64,000 nt of DNA from Gnomoniopsis sp. IMI 355080 (Eukaryota; Ascomycota; Sordariomycetes; Diaporthales; Gnomoniaceae): assembly GCA_027946555.1 (NCBI GenBank), contig JAPEVC010000032.1, positions 62,001-126,000 of the forward strand, given 5' to 3'. Positions 11,441-24,939 of the stretch are shown in pieces; position 1 is the first letter of the stretch; each line of letters begins with the position of its first letter. A model generated the notes under the pieces. The model saw only the letters and a list, made by a program, of their open reading frames with translations, ran no database searches and was not told the origin of the DNA. A program made the position numbers and the translations under genes.

Positions 11441-14400
11441 GGTGGATGCTGTTTGGGAAGTCCGGACAAGAGGGCGATGTGATGTGGGAAGCTGTCAGTC
11501 GCGGTTGAATGGACGTCAGCTAGCCATGAAGTGCTCCAATTTTCTTTGGGTGGATTGCGGATTGCATGCCAAGAGAGCTGTGCCTGCTAGCTCCGGCAGG
11601 CTTTTAGCGCCAATTGCGGGGAGAACCGCCCCCAACTTTGCGGAGTCGCCCCCAGCTACCCGCCTGGAGTGAGGATATATACCATAGTATTTTACAGAGT
11701 ACTAAGGTATGAAGGTATACACAGTATATTGACTTGTAACATGCCAGAAGGCAAAGAGGTGTCCCGTTCCTGACACGGGATTTCAATAGTCTGCTTAAGG
11801 ATGGAGACAGATGGGGCCATTTCTTCCACGACTCGTGCTTTCTGCGAACCCTCTCACCGGACACTTTATCTCTACATTAGTAGGGCAGACTACGGCCATG
11901 CACATGAGAGGCACACCCCAAGATTCGAGACTGACTTTCGTAGGTGCGGTAGGTGCTGCGAGTCACATGAGATTAGAGCCATGGGTATTTGTTGCCTGAC
12001 AAGGCTGCGCACGAACTCCCCAGGCTGATGGAGATGGCGAGGACGATGAAGCGATGAACATACTCAATAGTTTGTGGTGCTCAGCAGTCCTTCACAGATA
12101 TTTCAGCCACATAAGTTTGAGGCTCCATGTCCTAGCCACTAGTGAGACACACTTAAGACGATGGGTTGATGACCTGCAACGTTCATTTCGCCCAACGGAC
12201 AACTTCGGCTATGACGGTACCTCCGGTACTCAGTAGACCGTGTACATGCATCACCACTGGTCTGGAAACCTCAACTTCTAATTATAAGCGATGTGACCTC
12301 CTTGTCCCCTTGCAGCTGCTCGGTCGCAGAGTATGTTGTGAGAGCATGTTTCGGCCGAAAGCATCGCTACTTATCTTGTTCATCGTCACACCCGGTTTTT
12401 CAATGGCAGAATCTCGGCAAAAGCTTTGATCAGAGAAAAGCCCATGACCTCATCCTCCTATGGAACGAAATCGCAAAAGTCATGCGTGAACAAGTTTGCG
12501 ATCGATACATTGCAAAAGTTGGCGGATCGGCAAGGCCAGGGCTGCCAGGTGCGCGTGGGCGGCAAGTGATCGACGGACATGCAGCCCGTGTGCTGCAAAG
12601 TGCCTGTGAGCGCTTCTATAAATAATCATGCACGGGAAGTGGAAAAAAGAAAGAAACGTCGAGATAAGAAAAAGTCGTCCCACACGGCCGCACAAGACTT
12701 GTTCCATCTTGGCAGGCTGTCAGATTGGGAAATGGGACGAGGGGCAAGAACGAGAGACTTCGTCCCAACCTGGAATCTGGAGTACGAGCCTTAGACTGCC
12801 GTGCGTATCAGTTATGACGATATTAGTGTGTGGACGTGGGATGGAAAGAATAGTAGTGCGAGGAATTCATATCTGACAGGACATGTCTGCTTCCTTGGCG
12901 GTTTCACGCCCAAGAAGATCCGCGTGCGGTCAACACCGCCAAGTTGACCTTCCGAACACCATCAGACGAACTAAATGGACGCTTACCTACTATGATAAAA
13001 GTTATACTACACACTACAGCATACCTACACCGTAGAGTGGCCGAGTGATTGCTGCCGACAAAGCTTTTTCGTGTTTGAAATGAGGGAACGCGCACCGTCT
13101 CATTAAACGTAGTATTGAGTACGACGCACAGCGAAAACGGGAAGTCCCTTGTCAGCCTTATTACCTTTCTACCGTTTTTTTTTTTCTTTCTATTTTCCAG
13201 GGTCGATTACCCACATCTCACTACAACGCAGTACAGCTGGCCAGTGCCGATCAGTCAATACCTACTTCAAAGGCCCCTCCGATCGATGACTATCCACGGT
13301 TGAGATCTTGTAGTTTGACGTCAATCTTGACTCTGGAAGCATCAAGCAACCCAACCTACCAACGTGTCGGGTACCATACTAATAAAGGGCTCTATGTCCT
13401 GTTTTCTCCCAGCCCCCGGCTCACAGGCCCACAAGAGGCAGCACTGCGGCATTGAGTGTCCACTTGGCACCGTTGCCAACTTCACACAGGTGGTGGGATA
13501 GTCCTTGTGCGTGTCTGCAGATTCCGCGTGGCTATGGATTCTTCGCCCGCGGCTCGGTCAGGGATTGCCATAATCAGCAACGCGGGCCGCTTTGCTTGGA
13601 ATTCATCACTGGTTGCTGGACTCGATACCCCCGGTACTGCGTACACATTGACACTAACCTCTCTCTGTGCACCTACAATATGCACAGCCTCGCTCGGCGC
13701 CGAAGAGGGACGGAACCGATAACAGCTGGACCTGTACTGCCCCATTGATGACATTCTGCTGTCATTCGTCGATGAGGGGTTTGCCATGTTCAAGATGACG
13801 GGCTGACCATGGCAAATGGCGACTGGTCAGTCAGAACGGGTGGAGTACCAGGGCATAGTATGTGCTTGTCTTCCCACTGTACGTACGTCGACCAACAGGC
13901 CCCGAGTCAAAACAAAGACGAGACGGCCAGCGGGGGTTACGGGATGTGCAGCCACAGCGATGGCCCCTGCATCAGTTCAATAGCTACTGCTTGCTATTGG
14001 ACTTGCACAGGTTACCTTTCTTGTCGTTCGTTCGTTCGTTCGTTCGTGCTGCCGATGCGCATAGTTGGGTGTTCCTCGGCCTTGATTAATATATGCCGCC
14101 GAGAATTAGCACAAGACTTGTGACGTCTGTAGTCTGTCTAGGTGTATGTCATTTGGTATGTACTGTAGTCCTACATAGTATGTAAACTGTCCTGGCTCTC
14201 CAGACATCCACTTTCGTATTTCCTTGGCCCTGTCTTGCATATACAGAGCCAATTACCACTGTAATTCTTGAGAGCGAGATACCCTGCTCGGGCCTGCTCG
14301 GGTAGTTTTGGTAGTGAAAGCTGCACTTGTTGAACCTGGAGGTCACACACCGAAGAACTATAGTTCGGGGGAGCCCCCTAAAGTACCTACTCAGGTAGAG

Positions 14401-15887
14401 AGGGAGACGGACAACACATACACACGCATGCACAACATCACCTGCAGCATTTTTTTGACGACCCTGTTTCACTTTTTCAGGCTCATCCCATCTTCGTGCT
14501 GCCTGGCTGTGGATGCCACTGCGAATTCATCCCTCTCCATCCCACTCCTCTCCTCTCCTCTCTCCCCTCCCCGCCCACGGAACGCACGACTCGAGCTTGA
14601 CCTTGAACTTCAGACTCGTCATCTCCGCATCTACATTCATCTCGACGACGTACGTATTATTCCAATTGTGCACGCCAACCTTACCCGACTGCCTGTTTTG
14701 TGGTCGCGTGCTCGGACAAATCGGTATCTATTGGCACTTCATCTGGCAACGGTGGATTCTGGACCGACCTGATCTGCACGAAAAAGACCCTCTCGACCGT
14801 TGGGGATCCAGTTTACAACCTCGTCTTGCGGACCCCTTCTTACCCAGTTTACCCCTTGGCCTGTGCCACTTTGTGGGTGGTGGGTCTTGTATTGCCTTGC
14901 TGCCCTTGCCTGCTGCTTTGGAAGCACCGCTAGAGTTTGAGCAATCCTGTCTTGCCTGATCTCTTGCCCTGCCATCTTCATCAAGGCTCAGCCCCGGCGG
15001 CTTGGGTTACATACATACATGCTGCGTCGAGGAACCTAAATCGGCTGCACATGCGCCTGCCAAATACCAAGCAAGTCATCCCTAGGACGGCCCGGCGCTA
15101 GGTACCTAGTCCTTCCCAGACCTACGACGAACCCCTACAACCTTAGGTACTACGCAGTACAATCTAGGAGAGCCGCACTGCTTTTGCACCGCCCCAATCC
15201 ACTTTCGACTTTCCCACTCCTCACCTGCATTCTCCGACTGAGCAAAAGGGCTGAGCACCGACCGCTTCTCCCAAAAAGAAAAGGAACGGCTCTCCTTTGA
15301 CCGATCAAGCACCACTCATCAGTAGTACAACTTTCCATCAAACGACCGACGCTTTTCACCCATCCCGTCAATCCGCGCCCCGGTCCTCGCTGTCTGTCCG
15401 CTCGCTTTCCTACGATCCGCTGCCTTTCGTTTCAGTCCCTCCGATCCAACACCCAACAGTCAGACGTCCACTTCGACGCATCGCTGCGCTGAGCTGAGAG
15501 AACATCCCTTCCCTCGTACTCGACCGACTCTCCACATCTCCACCTTCTTCCACCAACCGTCGGCCACTTGCCGCATCATTTCGGAACACCGCCAATCGCG
15601 ACCTCCCCGGCTTCCACCACATTCTCGCATCTTCGCCAGTGTCAATCGCCATTTTACCTCCGCTCGCCTCCGAGGTTTGGACCTCCCCGATTCCTGACTG
15701 CGAAAATCGCTCTCGACTCCTCTAGCTAGGAGTCGACTCACAGTTGCCCGTCCTGGCTCCACGCGGTGATACCCGGCGGTCCCTCCTGAACGCCGACCCG
15801 TCTGCGTTTTATCGCCTCGAGGACGGCGGCAGTAGTTTGGACGGAGGTTACTTTGCGCGAGAGGGTCTCGCACCAACAAATCGCACC
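11441..15887. other. 4.4 kb gene-free interval between divergent genes
   Basis: This separates the PPP4R2-like start from the UPF0658-like start. I see only short frames (up to about 155 codons) with shadow-like composition. It contains a (CGTT)n run at about 14025-14047, a poly(T) stretch near 13175, a CT-rich stretch at 14535-14580, a perfect CTAGGTACCTAG palindrome at 15098-15109 and TACATAGTATGTA at about 14172-14184. The last 700 bases are C/T-rich and probably form the promoter and long 5' leader of the downstream gene. A non-coding RNA or an unrecognised small spliced gene could be here. Confidence 0.45.
14025..14047. repeat. (CGTT)n microsatellite
   Basis: About five to six tandem copies of a four-base unit are directly visible in the gene-free interval. 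Confidence 0.85.
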
Positions 15888-17109
15888 ATGATGAAGCGAA
15901 GCAGTCTAAACTTCATGGACGGGCCATGGCCCAAGGCCTTCTTCGCTGCGGCTTCCATACAAGCCATAATATGTCTGGCTTTTGAGTCGTAAGCATTCAA
16001 ACCTTTCCTAATTTGCACCCTTCGCATCTCCTTGGAACCCAGTGAACTGTCGTTACCGTTGCTGATTTCCTCCAGATATGTCTTCGCAATGTTCCAAACA
16101 CATCTTTCCAGTGCGGCAGCCGAGCAACAAGATGCCAACACCGCAGCACAATACAAGACCATTCCGACCTTCTTGACCCTCTTCATCTTCGGTTTCTTGT
16201 ACGAGCTCGTCCTGGTCTACGACGCCCTTCGCCTGAAGAACACCATTCAGATCATTGGACTTTGCATCGCCAACCTCGCTTTGATGGTCTACACAGCTAT
16301 CCAAATCGAGCAGATTCAAGAGGCAATCACCGATCTGAGCGCCGCCGGAGCAATGACAGGTCAATATACGACTTCCTCTGGCAAAATAGTCACGGCGTCA
16401 GACGCATTGTGGGGCGAGATTCAGGGCTTTCTCATTGCCATTCCCATTGTCTTGGCCGTTGGTACCATTCTTATGTCTTGGATTGCTTGGAAATTATACC
16501 AGGTCTTTGCCTGGGATATCCTGAAGCAGATCGGTGCCGACTACAGGATGAAGAAAAGATTCCTGTACTACCAGGTGCGCCTTCCTACAACGTGCTTCTA
16601 GTGACGACCCTACTGACTGTCTTCAGGTTTATATCGCTTTACTAAAATTCGACTTTTTCTTTTTCCTCGGCTTCACCGTGCAATTTGTCGTTGTCGTTGG
16701 CGGATACGGCAAGGCCGAGTACTACGCGACCATCGCCGCCATGCCCATAACGATTCTTATCCTCCTCGGAGCTGCTTACTGCACCCGCAACGAGAATAAG
16801 GCCGGCACGCTGTGTATCATCACGCTCTTTTTCGGAGGACTGGCCTACTTCATTTTCAAGCTCTTCCGCATTTATCAGCGCGCCTCCCAGTACATGCCTG
16901 TACGTAAGAGTTTGACGGCATTTGCAGTGCTGGCCATCCTGCTGCTGATCTGCACGATCATCAATGCTTTCTACTGTATGAACAATTACGGCGCCGGCCT
17001 GAAGACGCATCTTCTGCGGAAGACATCAGTCCAGGAGAAGAGCGATGACGGCAGTGTCGACATGCACCATCTGAAGCCCACCGCACCGACTCGAATGACG
17101 ATCGATTAA
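15888..17109 (+). CDS. Multispanning Golgi membrane protein, UPF0658 family
   Basis: Three exons, 15888-15988, 16076-16574 and 16627-17109, with GT-AG borders, give 360 residues. Exon 1 encodes MMKRSSLNFMDGPWPKAFFA and the start of the first membrane span, and the split Ser codon runs into YVFAMFQTHLSS. I count seven to eight hydrophobic segments: about residues 15-40, 60-80, 90-112, 140-165, 205-225, 230-250, 255-280 and 290-315. The tail is short, hydrophilic and acidic (EKSDDGSVDMHH). Layout and length match the fungal UPF0658 Golgi apparatus membrane proteins, whose biochemical role is not known to me. Two tandem ATG codons open the frame and the first is used here. The gene is convergent with RMD5. 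Confidence 0.72.
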
Positions 17110-18961
17110 GTGAAACGCGTCGATGGAGTCGAGTTTTGAGAGGGATAGCACGACTGTCCCGGCATTTTTGGTAAACGCCAGGTTTCCCATCCCGACGGTT
17201 TGAGCCCGCCGAGTTCCGGCATCGAGACGCGGCTCTCTGCCGCCCGAATGCGAAATACAGAGACGACGTACGAACTTGATACCACATATAAATCAATCTG
17301 AAGCAGGCTGTTTGGGCCTTACTACCTTTCCAAACATTTTATGGCGTTCTCGGCGGGCTGTCCTGATCGGATATCGGACGCGGCGTTACGGTCCTGTTGA
17401 ATTTGGGTTGCATTCGCCTCAGCGAGGCGAGCTGGCAGCCTACGTACATGTCCAAGGATTCGGGAAGACAAGGGGACAAAGGCACACCGCAAGTACGAGT
17501 GGGAGAGTCAGGTTGGGTGTCCATCGTACGGGTTGCCAAAAAGGCAAAACATTCCTTAACCACGAGACCCTCTCCGGTGCATATACAGCGGGCTATACTA
17601 TTGTGAAATCTTTGGTTCTATTTTATTTATTTTCCTCGGTCCCGATGGAATGGCTAGCCTTTATCTTTGTTCGATACCTTAATCCTGGCTATGGAGGATT
17701 TCTCGCCAAGCAGGCTAGAAGAAAATTTAGTAAGGGGAGTTTGAATTATCTGATTGTAGTCACGCCTTGGTGCCGCGCTTGGGTCAGCGCGGCTATGCTC
17801 GACTCGGCGAACACGAGTAATTGAATTCGTCTTCTCGACTAAACATTGGACAAGACCGTGGTATGATTGTTGTAGTGAGCTAATGAAAAAGAGAGAACGA
17901 AAAAGGGTTGATCACACTGTGGGAAGTAACGGATTATAGTTCCCCTTCTGGTGCGGCGACACGGGTAGGTAGACAATCTGGAGTCCAAAGCCAATTTGAC
18001 CCCCACTGAATAACAAATATTCACGATCAATAGAGACCAGTGTACCGGTGATGAATCGTAACAACATCCTAGCTTCTTCCACGCCAGGGCTATAAGTTAA
18101 ACCTCAAGAACCCCATCCCTCTGCGCTCCTTCGATCTCGACGCCCTGTTATTCGTGCGGAATAGCTTGTCAGTCTCAACTATGCACTGATCCGACGGCGG
18201 GGGAGCATACATGATGTTTTTAAGGAGACTGTTTGCGATTCAAGTATTGGCCAAGCGTTGTTTGTATTTTGCTAAAATGCCAGTGTCGCCTACTATGCAC
18301 CTGCGTTGCTTCGCGTTGGCACTTGAGCGGGACATCCATAGCAAAGACTAGTCCCTAATGGCAACCATCAAGCAAGGTAAATTCCGAGGGAGTCTTCAGT
18401 GGAGAAAGGACTACTCGGATGATGTACTTTGGGATTTGGCTTCATCTCACTGCAGTCTTCTTGCAAACGTCCACGAAGGAGCATGTCGCTTTAGAATACT
18501 TCCCATGACAGCTTGCTGAGGGAGGTACATTTCTTCTACTGGTGTCGACTCCTGATCGGCACTGCGTAACAATAACATATGGGGGTCATTCCAACAAGGG
18601 CCGCTTCTCCGAAGACACAAGTTCGTGTCAGTCATGTTTGCATATGTCATTTCCCAACTTTTGTGATATTGGCTATGACTATTTCTACACTTAGTCATAT
18701 AGAATCGCTGCAGTATCTTAATGCGCTGTAGCAGTTGGATCGCCAATTCAATATGGCTGTGCTACCTCACGCAATCCTAGAGTGCCGCCTTCTTCGTTGC
18801 ATTAATAGCGACAAAATATCATATGGGCGGCCGGAATCTTGGTCCAGGCCCGATCCGACCGGGCCCGAGTCCGAGCTGTCTCCCGAGTCGTCGTCGGACT
18901 GAGAGACCTACTCCCGCCACTCGTACGCCCCGGGATGCCTAATCTCCCCGCTGGATCCATC
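17110..18961. other. Convergent 3' intergenic region, 1.85 kb
   Basis: This lies between the 3' ends of the UPF0658-like gene and RMD5. A frame of about 180 codons at 17276-17824 begins with TTG and has no family features. Nothing else recognisable was seen. Confidence 0.45.
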
Positions 18962-20444
18962 CTAGAGAATGATCTGCCTCGCCTCACGAAGCTGTCCCTC
19001 CACTGGGCAGTATGGGCACTTGTACCGCGAATGGCTGCGCACAAGATTTCGCAAGGATTCTTTGGCCAGGACGTGGCCACACGGCAGCATCATGGGCGGG
19101 TTCTCGTCCGTGGTCTGTTCCTTGGACACAGGGCAGACGAATATACTGTGGTAAATCATGTTGTTTGGCAGGGGCGTCTCGAAGGCAAGCTCCTGCGCCG
19201 TGGTCCACGATGCACGTGCGGCTGTGATTTGCTCCACGTACTTCATAAGTTTGGGCAGGGAGATGGCGCCTGCCGTGGCGGCAACATAGAGCGGGGACTC
19301 AGCCGAAAGGCCGAGGAGAGAGCAGAATTCACGCGTGAAGGAGGCGGCGATGTCGTCGAAGCTGCTGTCGGGAGGCGAGAAGAGAGCAGCGTAAGGTGAG
19401 TCGGGAAGGTTGGATTGGAAGACGAGCGCCGAGGCCAGTTGGGCAATCTCCTTGGCGTGCCTGTCAGCAAAGGGTGGGAAGTTAGACCGTGCGTAGGCCA
19501 TAGCTGCCGAAAGGTCGCCTCCACTGTGGTCGTCGCGCCTAGAACGGCCACTGCTTCCTCGTTGCTGCTGCTGCTGCACCAAGTAGACGTATTGGCGCTT
19601 GCACAGCTCGAACTCGAGATCTGACCCTCGCGACTCCAACTCTGCTGTGTTCTGATGGGCCCATTGGATGGCTGGGATGAGGTTATGTTGCTTGAGTTCG
19701 GAGAGGATCGAGTACATGGTAGAGAACTTCTCTTGTAGTTGATGTGACTCCAGCGACCGCACTTCAGCCATGGGCTCATCATCTCCTCCCCCAAGGAATG
19801 TAGTCTCTGTTTGATTCCGGGACATGTCGCCGTTAGGAATAGTGCGATTGTCGTCGTCCGCTTCGTCGTCCTGCTCAGCGTCCATGTCTGTGTCGTCGAT
19901 GGGCAGCCGCTTTTCGGGCACAGGGGCCTTCTCTTGCAGTTGGCCAGCCTGCTCCGCTTCATGTATGAATGTCGAAGCAACATTGAACTGGCCCTCTCGC
20001 AGGAGGTGCCATGTGATTGCGCGATTGATCAGCTCCGGGTGCTTAGCCATGGCGTCGTGCTCAGTGGGTAAGGCGCGCGCGGGAAAGCGCTTGGTCAAGG
20101 CCTTTCCGACGTCCTTTCGAACGCGGTCGCTTTTCTTGAGATCATCGTTGATGGCTTCAAAGCCTTGCCTCACGGGGTTCTGCAGGCGTGTAAGGGTGAG
20201 AGACGCGGTGTGTGAGGAGGATGCTGGGGGGATGAGGCGATTAGCGATGGGGTGTGAGAGGATATGGGGAGGGGCAAGTGCATGAGTATTCACCCTCTGC
20301 AATCTGATCTCTTGCTTTCTGCAGGATATTTATTATATTATCAGCATCTGCGACGGCGGCTGTGAGGCGGTCTGTGGTCCCGTTGGCGAGTCTGTTAAGC
20401 TCGCTCAGCAGCGCCGGAATGTCCGTGTCCTGCTGCGAAGACAT
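18962..20444 (-). CDS. RMD5: GID complex RING subunit Rmd5/Gid2 (E3 ubiquitin ligase)
   Basis: Two exons, 20444-20294 and 20223-18962, across a 70-base intron, give 470 residues. The joint falls inside an Ala codon (DQIAE|ASSSHTASL). Order: N-terminal helix (1-50), LisH-like block around ELINRAITWHLLREGQ, CTLH block around LQEKFSTMYSILSELKQHNL, CRA region, then a C-terminal degenerate RING. That RING has Cys414, Cys432, His434, Cys453 and Cys456, in CPVSKEQTTDENPPMMLPCGH and YKCPYCP, which matches the RMND5/Rmd5 signature and not the sister Fyv10. Rmd5 pairs with Fyv10 as the catalytic core of the GID/CTLH ligase, which in yeast degrades gluconeogenic enzymes when glucose returns. It is divergent from the STB6-like gene; no other GID subunit is present. 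Confidence 0.92.
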
Positions 20445-21309
20445 GGTGGCAGGACAAGTAAGGATAGTCCACTATCTGGAACGGGAGGATATGGAGGAGA
20501 ATAGACTCGAATAGTCCTCGAGGACCGAAAGACCGGGTTTGTGGTCAAAGTCGAAGTTGTCGTTGGAAGGTCAAGAGGGCACCTGCAACTTGAGGCCGAC
20601 GGCGTCACTAAAGTGGACAGGGATGGGTTGACAACGACCAAGCACTTTAGTACCTGGGTAAGTACAGTACATAGTATGGGATGATTTTGACAGAGACAGA
20701 CCCGGACACGTCGCCGAGCTACATCACGGATATTCTGACAGGTGAACTTGAATCTCAAGGTACGATTCTGAAATGTTTTGCTGGTCTGTCTGTTCCAGCA
20801 ACGAAGCAGGCATGTTGAGAGTGCTGGTGGTGGTGGTGATGGCTGTTGAGGTCATCATGGACGCCTCCGACCTGCATGTGCGGGAAAGGCGCACCCGTCA
20901 AAGCGGGTCACGCTACCTACCTTCTTACTTACATAGTATTTCCCGGACCTGCCCCACCTAGCCCACCTAGGCGGGCTAGGTAGTGGCGTCTTCACTGCCC
21001 ATGCCTTAGTTACCTTAGCCCCTATTCACATGCCAAAACCTTGATGGCACAGCCAGTTCCATATACTTACTTTTCCCACGCGACGTGCCCCCTCGATATC
21101 AGCCTTAGTGACCAAATTGCAATATTGTCTTGATCCTCGTCGAGAGTTGCTCAGAGATATGACAAAGTGAGAACCGACTCTACCGCTGCCGATTCGCCGT
21201 TTCAACATGCGTCATTCGCTAGGGGCGATTGATCGGACGCAGAGACAATTGTCGCACGTGGTATTGTAGGACCGGCTCCGTCCCGTGCCAACAATCAGAG
21301 ACACCCCTA
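20445..21309. promoter_or_regulatory. Divergent promoter region of RMD5 and the STB6-like gene
   Basis: About 865 bases between the two start codons. It carries clustered CCTAGG/CTAGGTAG words at about 20955-20985 (cacctagcccacctaggcgg) and a TACATAGTAT word near 20669 and again near 20930. Confidence 0.5.
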
Positions 21310-24131
21310 ATGTCTTTCCGAATATCTCTGCCGGATGGGCGGACCCATAAGGAGGAGGAACTCACCCAGGCCAGACTGGCCGCCCATCGCAGCTCTGTAC
21401 GAGCGGCTTCCACGCCTAGAGACACGCCGCCCATGAACGGAGACCAAATGCACAAGCTTGATGGGACGGTGTGTCCCTCCTTGGATACCACCTTGTCTAC
21501 TCCTGCTATGTCACCTGGTCCCGGCCGTCGTCATGTCGTTTTCCCGGATCCTGTTGCATTCAGGTGAGTTGCAGTCTCGAGCCTCGTCTTGTCCCCGCCA
21601 TCTTCCTGCGACTGACTGTTCTCCTGTAAAGATATCTGGCCGAAGACCCCTCTGTCGAAATCGTCAAAAGTCGCGGCGAGCTTCGTGGTTACGAACTATA
21701 CCTCGTCGAACAATGGGCCTGCTCGCGCCAGTCTCCGACTCTTGTAATAGTCACATATACCGGCGATTCGAAACATTCAGTGGTAGTAGGGGTATTGTCC
21801 GTGCCAGCAGACGAAAGCGATTGGTCTCCACGCCTGAAGGTCTACTTCAAAGCCATACAGCAATACCATGCCCGCCCTAAAAACACCGAGTTGGGCGAAT
21901 TGATGGTCACCAACTTGAGCAGTTTCCCCTCTGCTCTGACTGTGATATCAGTACCAGATGGTGATATCAAGAAGAACAGGAAGGCATTCATCGTCAACGA
22001 GGACCTAAAACGGATGGGCTGCTCGGGACGTTCGGGAATGACCTTGACAGACCCTACCCCAGCGACCCAAGCCAAATTCTATTCAACCTACAAGATCCAC
22101 GAGAAAGTCCCGTTTTTCGAAGCTGTCACAGAGTTGGTCAAACTATGTCAAGTGGCACTTTTTATCTTCGGCATGCTGGACCACGAATACATTGACGGCT
22201 TGCTTTGCGATTTTACCGAGACCGCGATCGGCAATTGGTGGACTGAGATTGGCTCTGAGTACTACAATATGGAGCCGACGGATGGAATCCTTGGTCCTAC
22301 CACTGTGGCAGCTTTACTAGGCATGCTGATGGGTGCGAGGAATCGCCTGAGCTCTTACGGTGCGCCCGTTGCTAAGGATGTGTTCGACATCGATCATACG
22401 AAGCGAGCCATTGGGCATTTCCAAAAGTCACAGAAGCTAGAAAAGACAAGGCGACTGGATAGGCAAACATTGCTACAGCTGCACAAGGCGACAGCTAAGG
22501 CTGCGGCAGGCGAAGAATGGGGCGTACAAAAGGCCATCAATTCCACTGTCTCGCAATTTGGAAAGAGGGGAGAGATCCTAAGTGGAGTGATAGGCACCCG
22601 CGAGAAAGCAGGCATTGGTGAGATTGAGAGTGTCGACATTGATAGGTTTAGAGAGCTAGTGCATGGTGAGCGAGGAAAGTGGCTCTGGCTAGGGAAACCA
22701 CGGAAGTCGATCACAGAGCATTCAGACCGTTCGACACCGGATATGGCTAACCTCGTGATGTTTGGCAAAGAGGAAGAAAAGGAAAGAGAAAAAGACAAGG
22801 ACAGACAAAAAGAGAAGGAGAAGGAGAAGGAGAAAGAAATATCATCCATGACCCGCAAGATCTCTTTCCCGGTCGAGGAATTGGAAAGAGAGACTGCACT
22901 GAAGTCGAGGGAAACGAACAACACCATGTATTCCGTTGCCACATCATCTGGTGGCCTGAGCTTGGTCGAAGACCCTGACGACGGCCGTATCCATAAGCAA
23001 ATGTTCAGGAGCATGGCCGATCGGGTCAGCGATGCTCGATCCGGCCTTGGTCGAATACGAGATGCTGTCGGTGGCAAGCAGAGAGGCCATGGCACCCGAC
23101 CATCCAAGGACGAATCTTCAGAATCCTCTGCGGCGCTCAGTCCAAGCATAGGAAGCTTGGTGCAGTCGTCGGGAATATTATCGAGTTCCGTGGCGTCTTC
23201 GTCAAGCAGGGCATTCACGTGGCAGAATAAGCCACAAGAGTATTTGAACCACTTTCAGAAGAAGCATCCAGATAACGTGCAGACGGTTAGTGAAGCTACA
23301 CAGACGTCACGGACCACTTCTGCAAACATTTTATCACCATTACCGGAGTCCGCGCGGAATAGCTTGGTGGTTGTGGATGGATTTGACCCGCGAAAAGAGG
23401 TGGGCGGTGAGTTCTCGGTTGGGCCTTCAACAGTCGACGACAGCGACCTTCAAGGGCCTTTCCTCCAAGATGAAAGGGCAGGGGATCCGTACTTTGCGGT
23501 ATTGCAACGACGACACAGTATAGCCATACCCTCAGAGCCCCTCGACCAGCCAGTCAACGAAAATCGCTGGCCTCGCCGCCTCTCATTCAGCGCCGCCAGC
23601 GACGCTGTCCTGCGCTGGGACGATATTGTCGACCTGAATAGCGCACCTAATACCATCGAAGAGCAACGCGCGGCTGCTGAGCTCACCCAATCTCTTTACA
23701 CTCACGTTCTCACCCTCCAACGAACCATCTCTCCCTGGGTGACCACCAAAGTCTCCTCTGTCGAAGCCCTCGAAGAGACCTTCTCGAAACAACAAGAGAC
23801 CCTCCAACAAGCCTACTACGCCTTCAGTGATGAACACCAGCGCATCAAGCAGAACAGCGCCGAGATGATCGCCGAAGAACGTGGGAGGGTGACCGAGGCG
23901 GTTAAGGACGTTGAGGTGCAGGTGGCAAAGTTGGAATACGAAATCACAGCACTTTTGAGCAAGGTGGAAGATGTAGAAGATGGTGTCGAAGGGTTTGAGA
24001 AGAACGTCGTGGATGTGGAGAAGCGGGCGGAGGAGCTCAAGATGCAGCTGGAGGCGGAGAGTTGGCTGCATTGGTTTGTCAGGAGCGTCACGGGTATCGG
24101 GACAGGCCCGAATATTACAAGCGAAAACTAG
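21310..24131 (+). CDS. STB6-like protein (Sin3-binding protein family N-terminal domain)
   Basis: Two exons, 21310-21563 and 21632-24131, with a 68-base intron, give 917 residues. The junction reconstructs HVVFPDPVAFRYLAEDPS, followed by VKSRGELRGYELYLVEQWAC and LVIVTYTGD. This is the conserved N-terminal domain of fungal STB6/STB2-type proteins (about residues 70-270, through KVPFFEAVTELVKLCQVALF). The start MSFRISLPDG at 21310 is the first plausible ATG after upstream non-coding sequence. The middle holds a peptidoglycan-binding-like helical stretch (TDGILGPTTVAALLGML), a Glu/Lys run (about residues 415-435) and a Ser-rich region. The last 170 residues are a predicted coiled coil ending in LHWFVRSVTGIG. 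In yeast these proteins were found as Sin3 interactors; the role here is inferred from family only. Confidence 0.72.
22767..22845. repeat. Purine-only tract encoding a Lys/Glu run
   Basis: This part of the STB6-like exon is almost entirely A and G, with repeated gagaag/gagaaa units coding for alternating Glu and Lys. It is likely to vary in length. Confidence 0.7.
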
Positions 24132-24556
24132 AAGGGACAGTGATGGTTTTCTTGTTATACCCTTCACAGCATTTACGAGCCTGGGCGATTGGAGTTCGAC
24201 ATGCCTTTTTTGGAAACTGGTCTGTCCGAGACCGATAGATTGTTTGTTGATTTTGAGCAGGGAAGATGTCTATATCGTAACACATACCCCCTCGTCCGTT
24301 GGGTATTATCCCATCCAATGGTAAATACGTTTAACCATGCGTTATCCAGACCAAATCCATGCCTTCTTCTCCGTGTGCCAGTCCTAGTCCGTTTGAGATC
24401 CAAAGCAATCAACATTCCAACTCCGGGCCATTGCATTGAGGCTTATGTCCGCCCGAAACATATGCCATGACCTCGCTCATTTGCCGCCCGCCGCTCGAGT
24501 AAGTCCTCCTCTCGTTCACAACACGCAGGTGCTGTGGGGCTTCTCATCGACACTCC
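24132..24556. other. Convergent 3' intergenic region
   Basis: About 425 bases between the 3' ends of the STB6-like gene and TIM10. No feature was recognised. Confidence 0.5.
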
Positions 24557-24939
24557 CTACCGTCCCCAACCAGGCGAGGCACCACCGCCGCCCATCTGCC
24601 GCTGCTGCTCATTCTGCATGATATCGGAGACCTTCATGTGGACGTCGAAGAATTTGGCGGAGCAGCGGTCCAGACACACGCTCTCACCCTTGTTGAGCTC
24701 ACCCTCGCGGTAGTCGGTTGGGATGCACTTTGATTGGCAGATCTTGTTCAGGCTGTGTGGTGTAGTATACTGCGTTAGTGACCAGATTACGAGATGTAGG
24801 AGAAAGAGAGAGGGGGGGGCCAAACATAGGCATACCGGTTCTGCATGTCAAAGATGATCTTCATCTCATTCTCGACGGCGGCGATCTTTTCGGCTGATGA
24901 GGGCTGCTGGCGGCTGCCGCCGAATCCAAGGAAAGACAT
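24557..24939 (-). CDS. TIM10: Mitochondrial intermembrane-space chaperone Tim10
   Basis: Two exons, 24939-24836 and 24752-24557, across an 83-base intron, give 99 residues. The protein starts MSFLGFGGSRQ, as Tim10 proteins do. After the split Arg codon (MQN|R LNKIC) it has the twin CX3C motif: Cys40/Cys44 and Cys61/Cys65, 16 residues apart, with the family block REGELNKGESVCLDRC between them. The tail is Gly-rich. Tim10 forms a hexamer with Tim9 that escorts hydrophobic carrier proteins across the intermembrane space to the TIM22 complex. The four cysteines form two disulfides installed by the Mia40 pathway. Length and spacing are normal. It is divergent from the mitochondrial lysyl-tRNA synthetase gene. 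Confidence 0.94.

Noticed and set aside
13030..13095. Class II tRNA-like word tggccgagtgatt
   Set aside because: No matching acceptor 3' strand, no anticodon arm and a poor B box; at best a chance match or an old pseudo-tRNA.
17276..17824. 182-codon frame in a convergent 3' region
   Set aside because: It begins with TTG, not ATG, and shows no recognisable domain.
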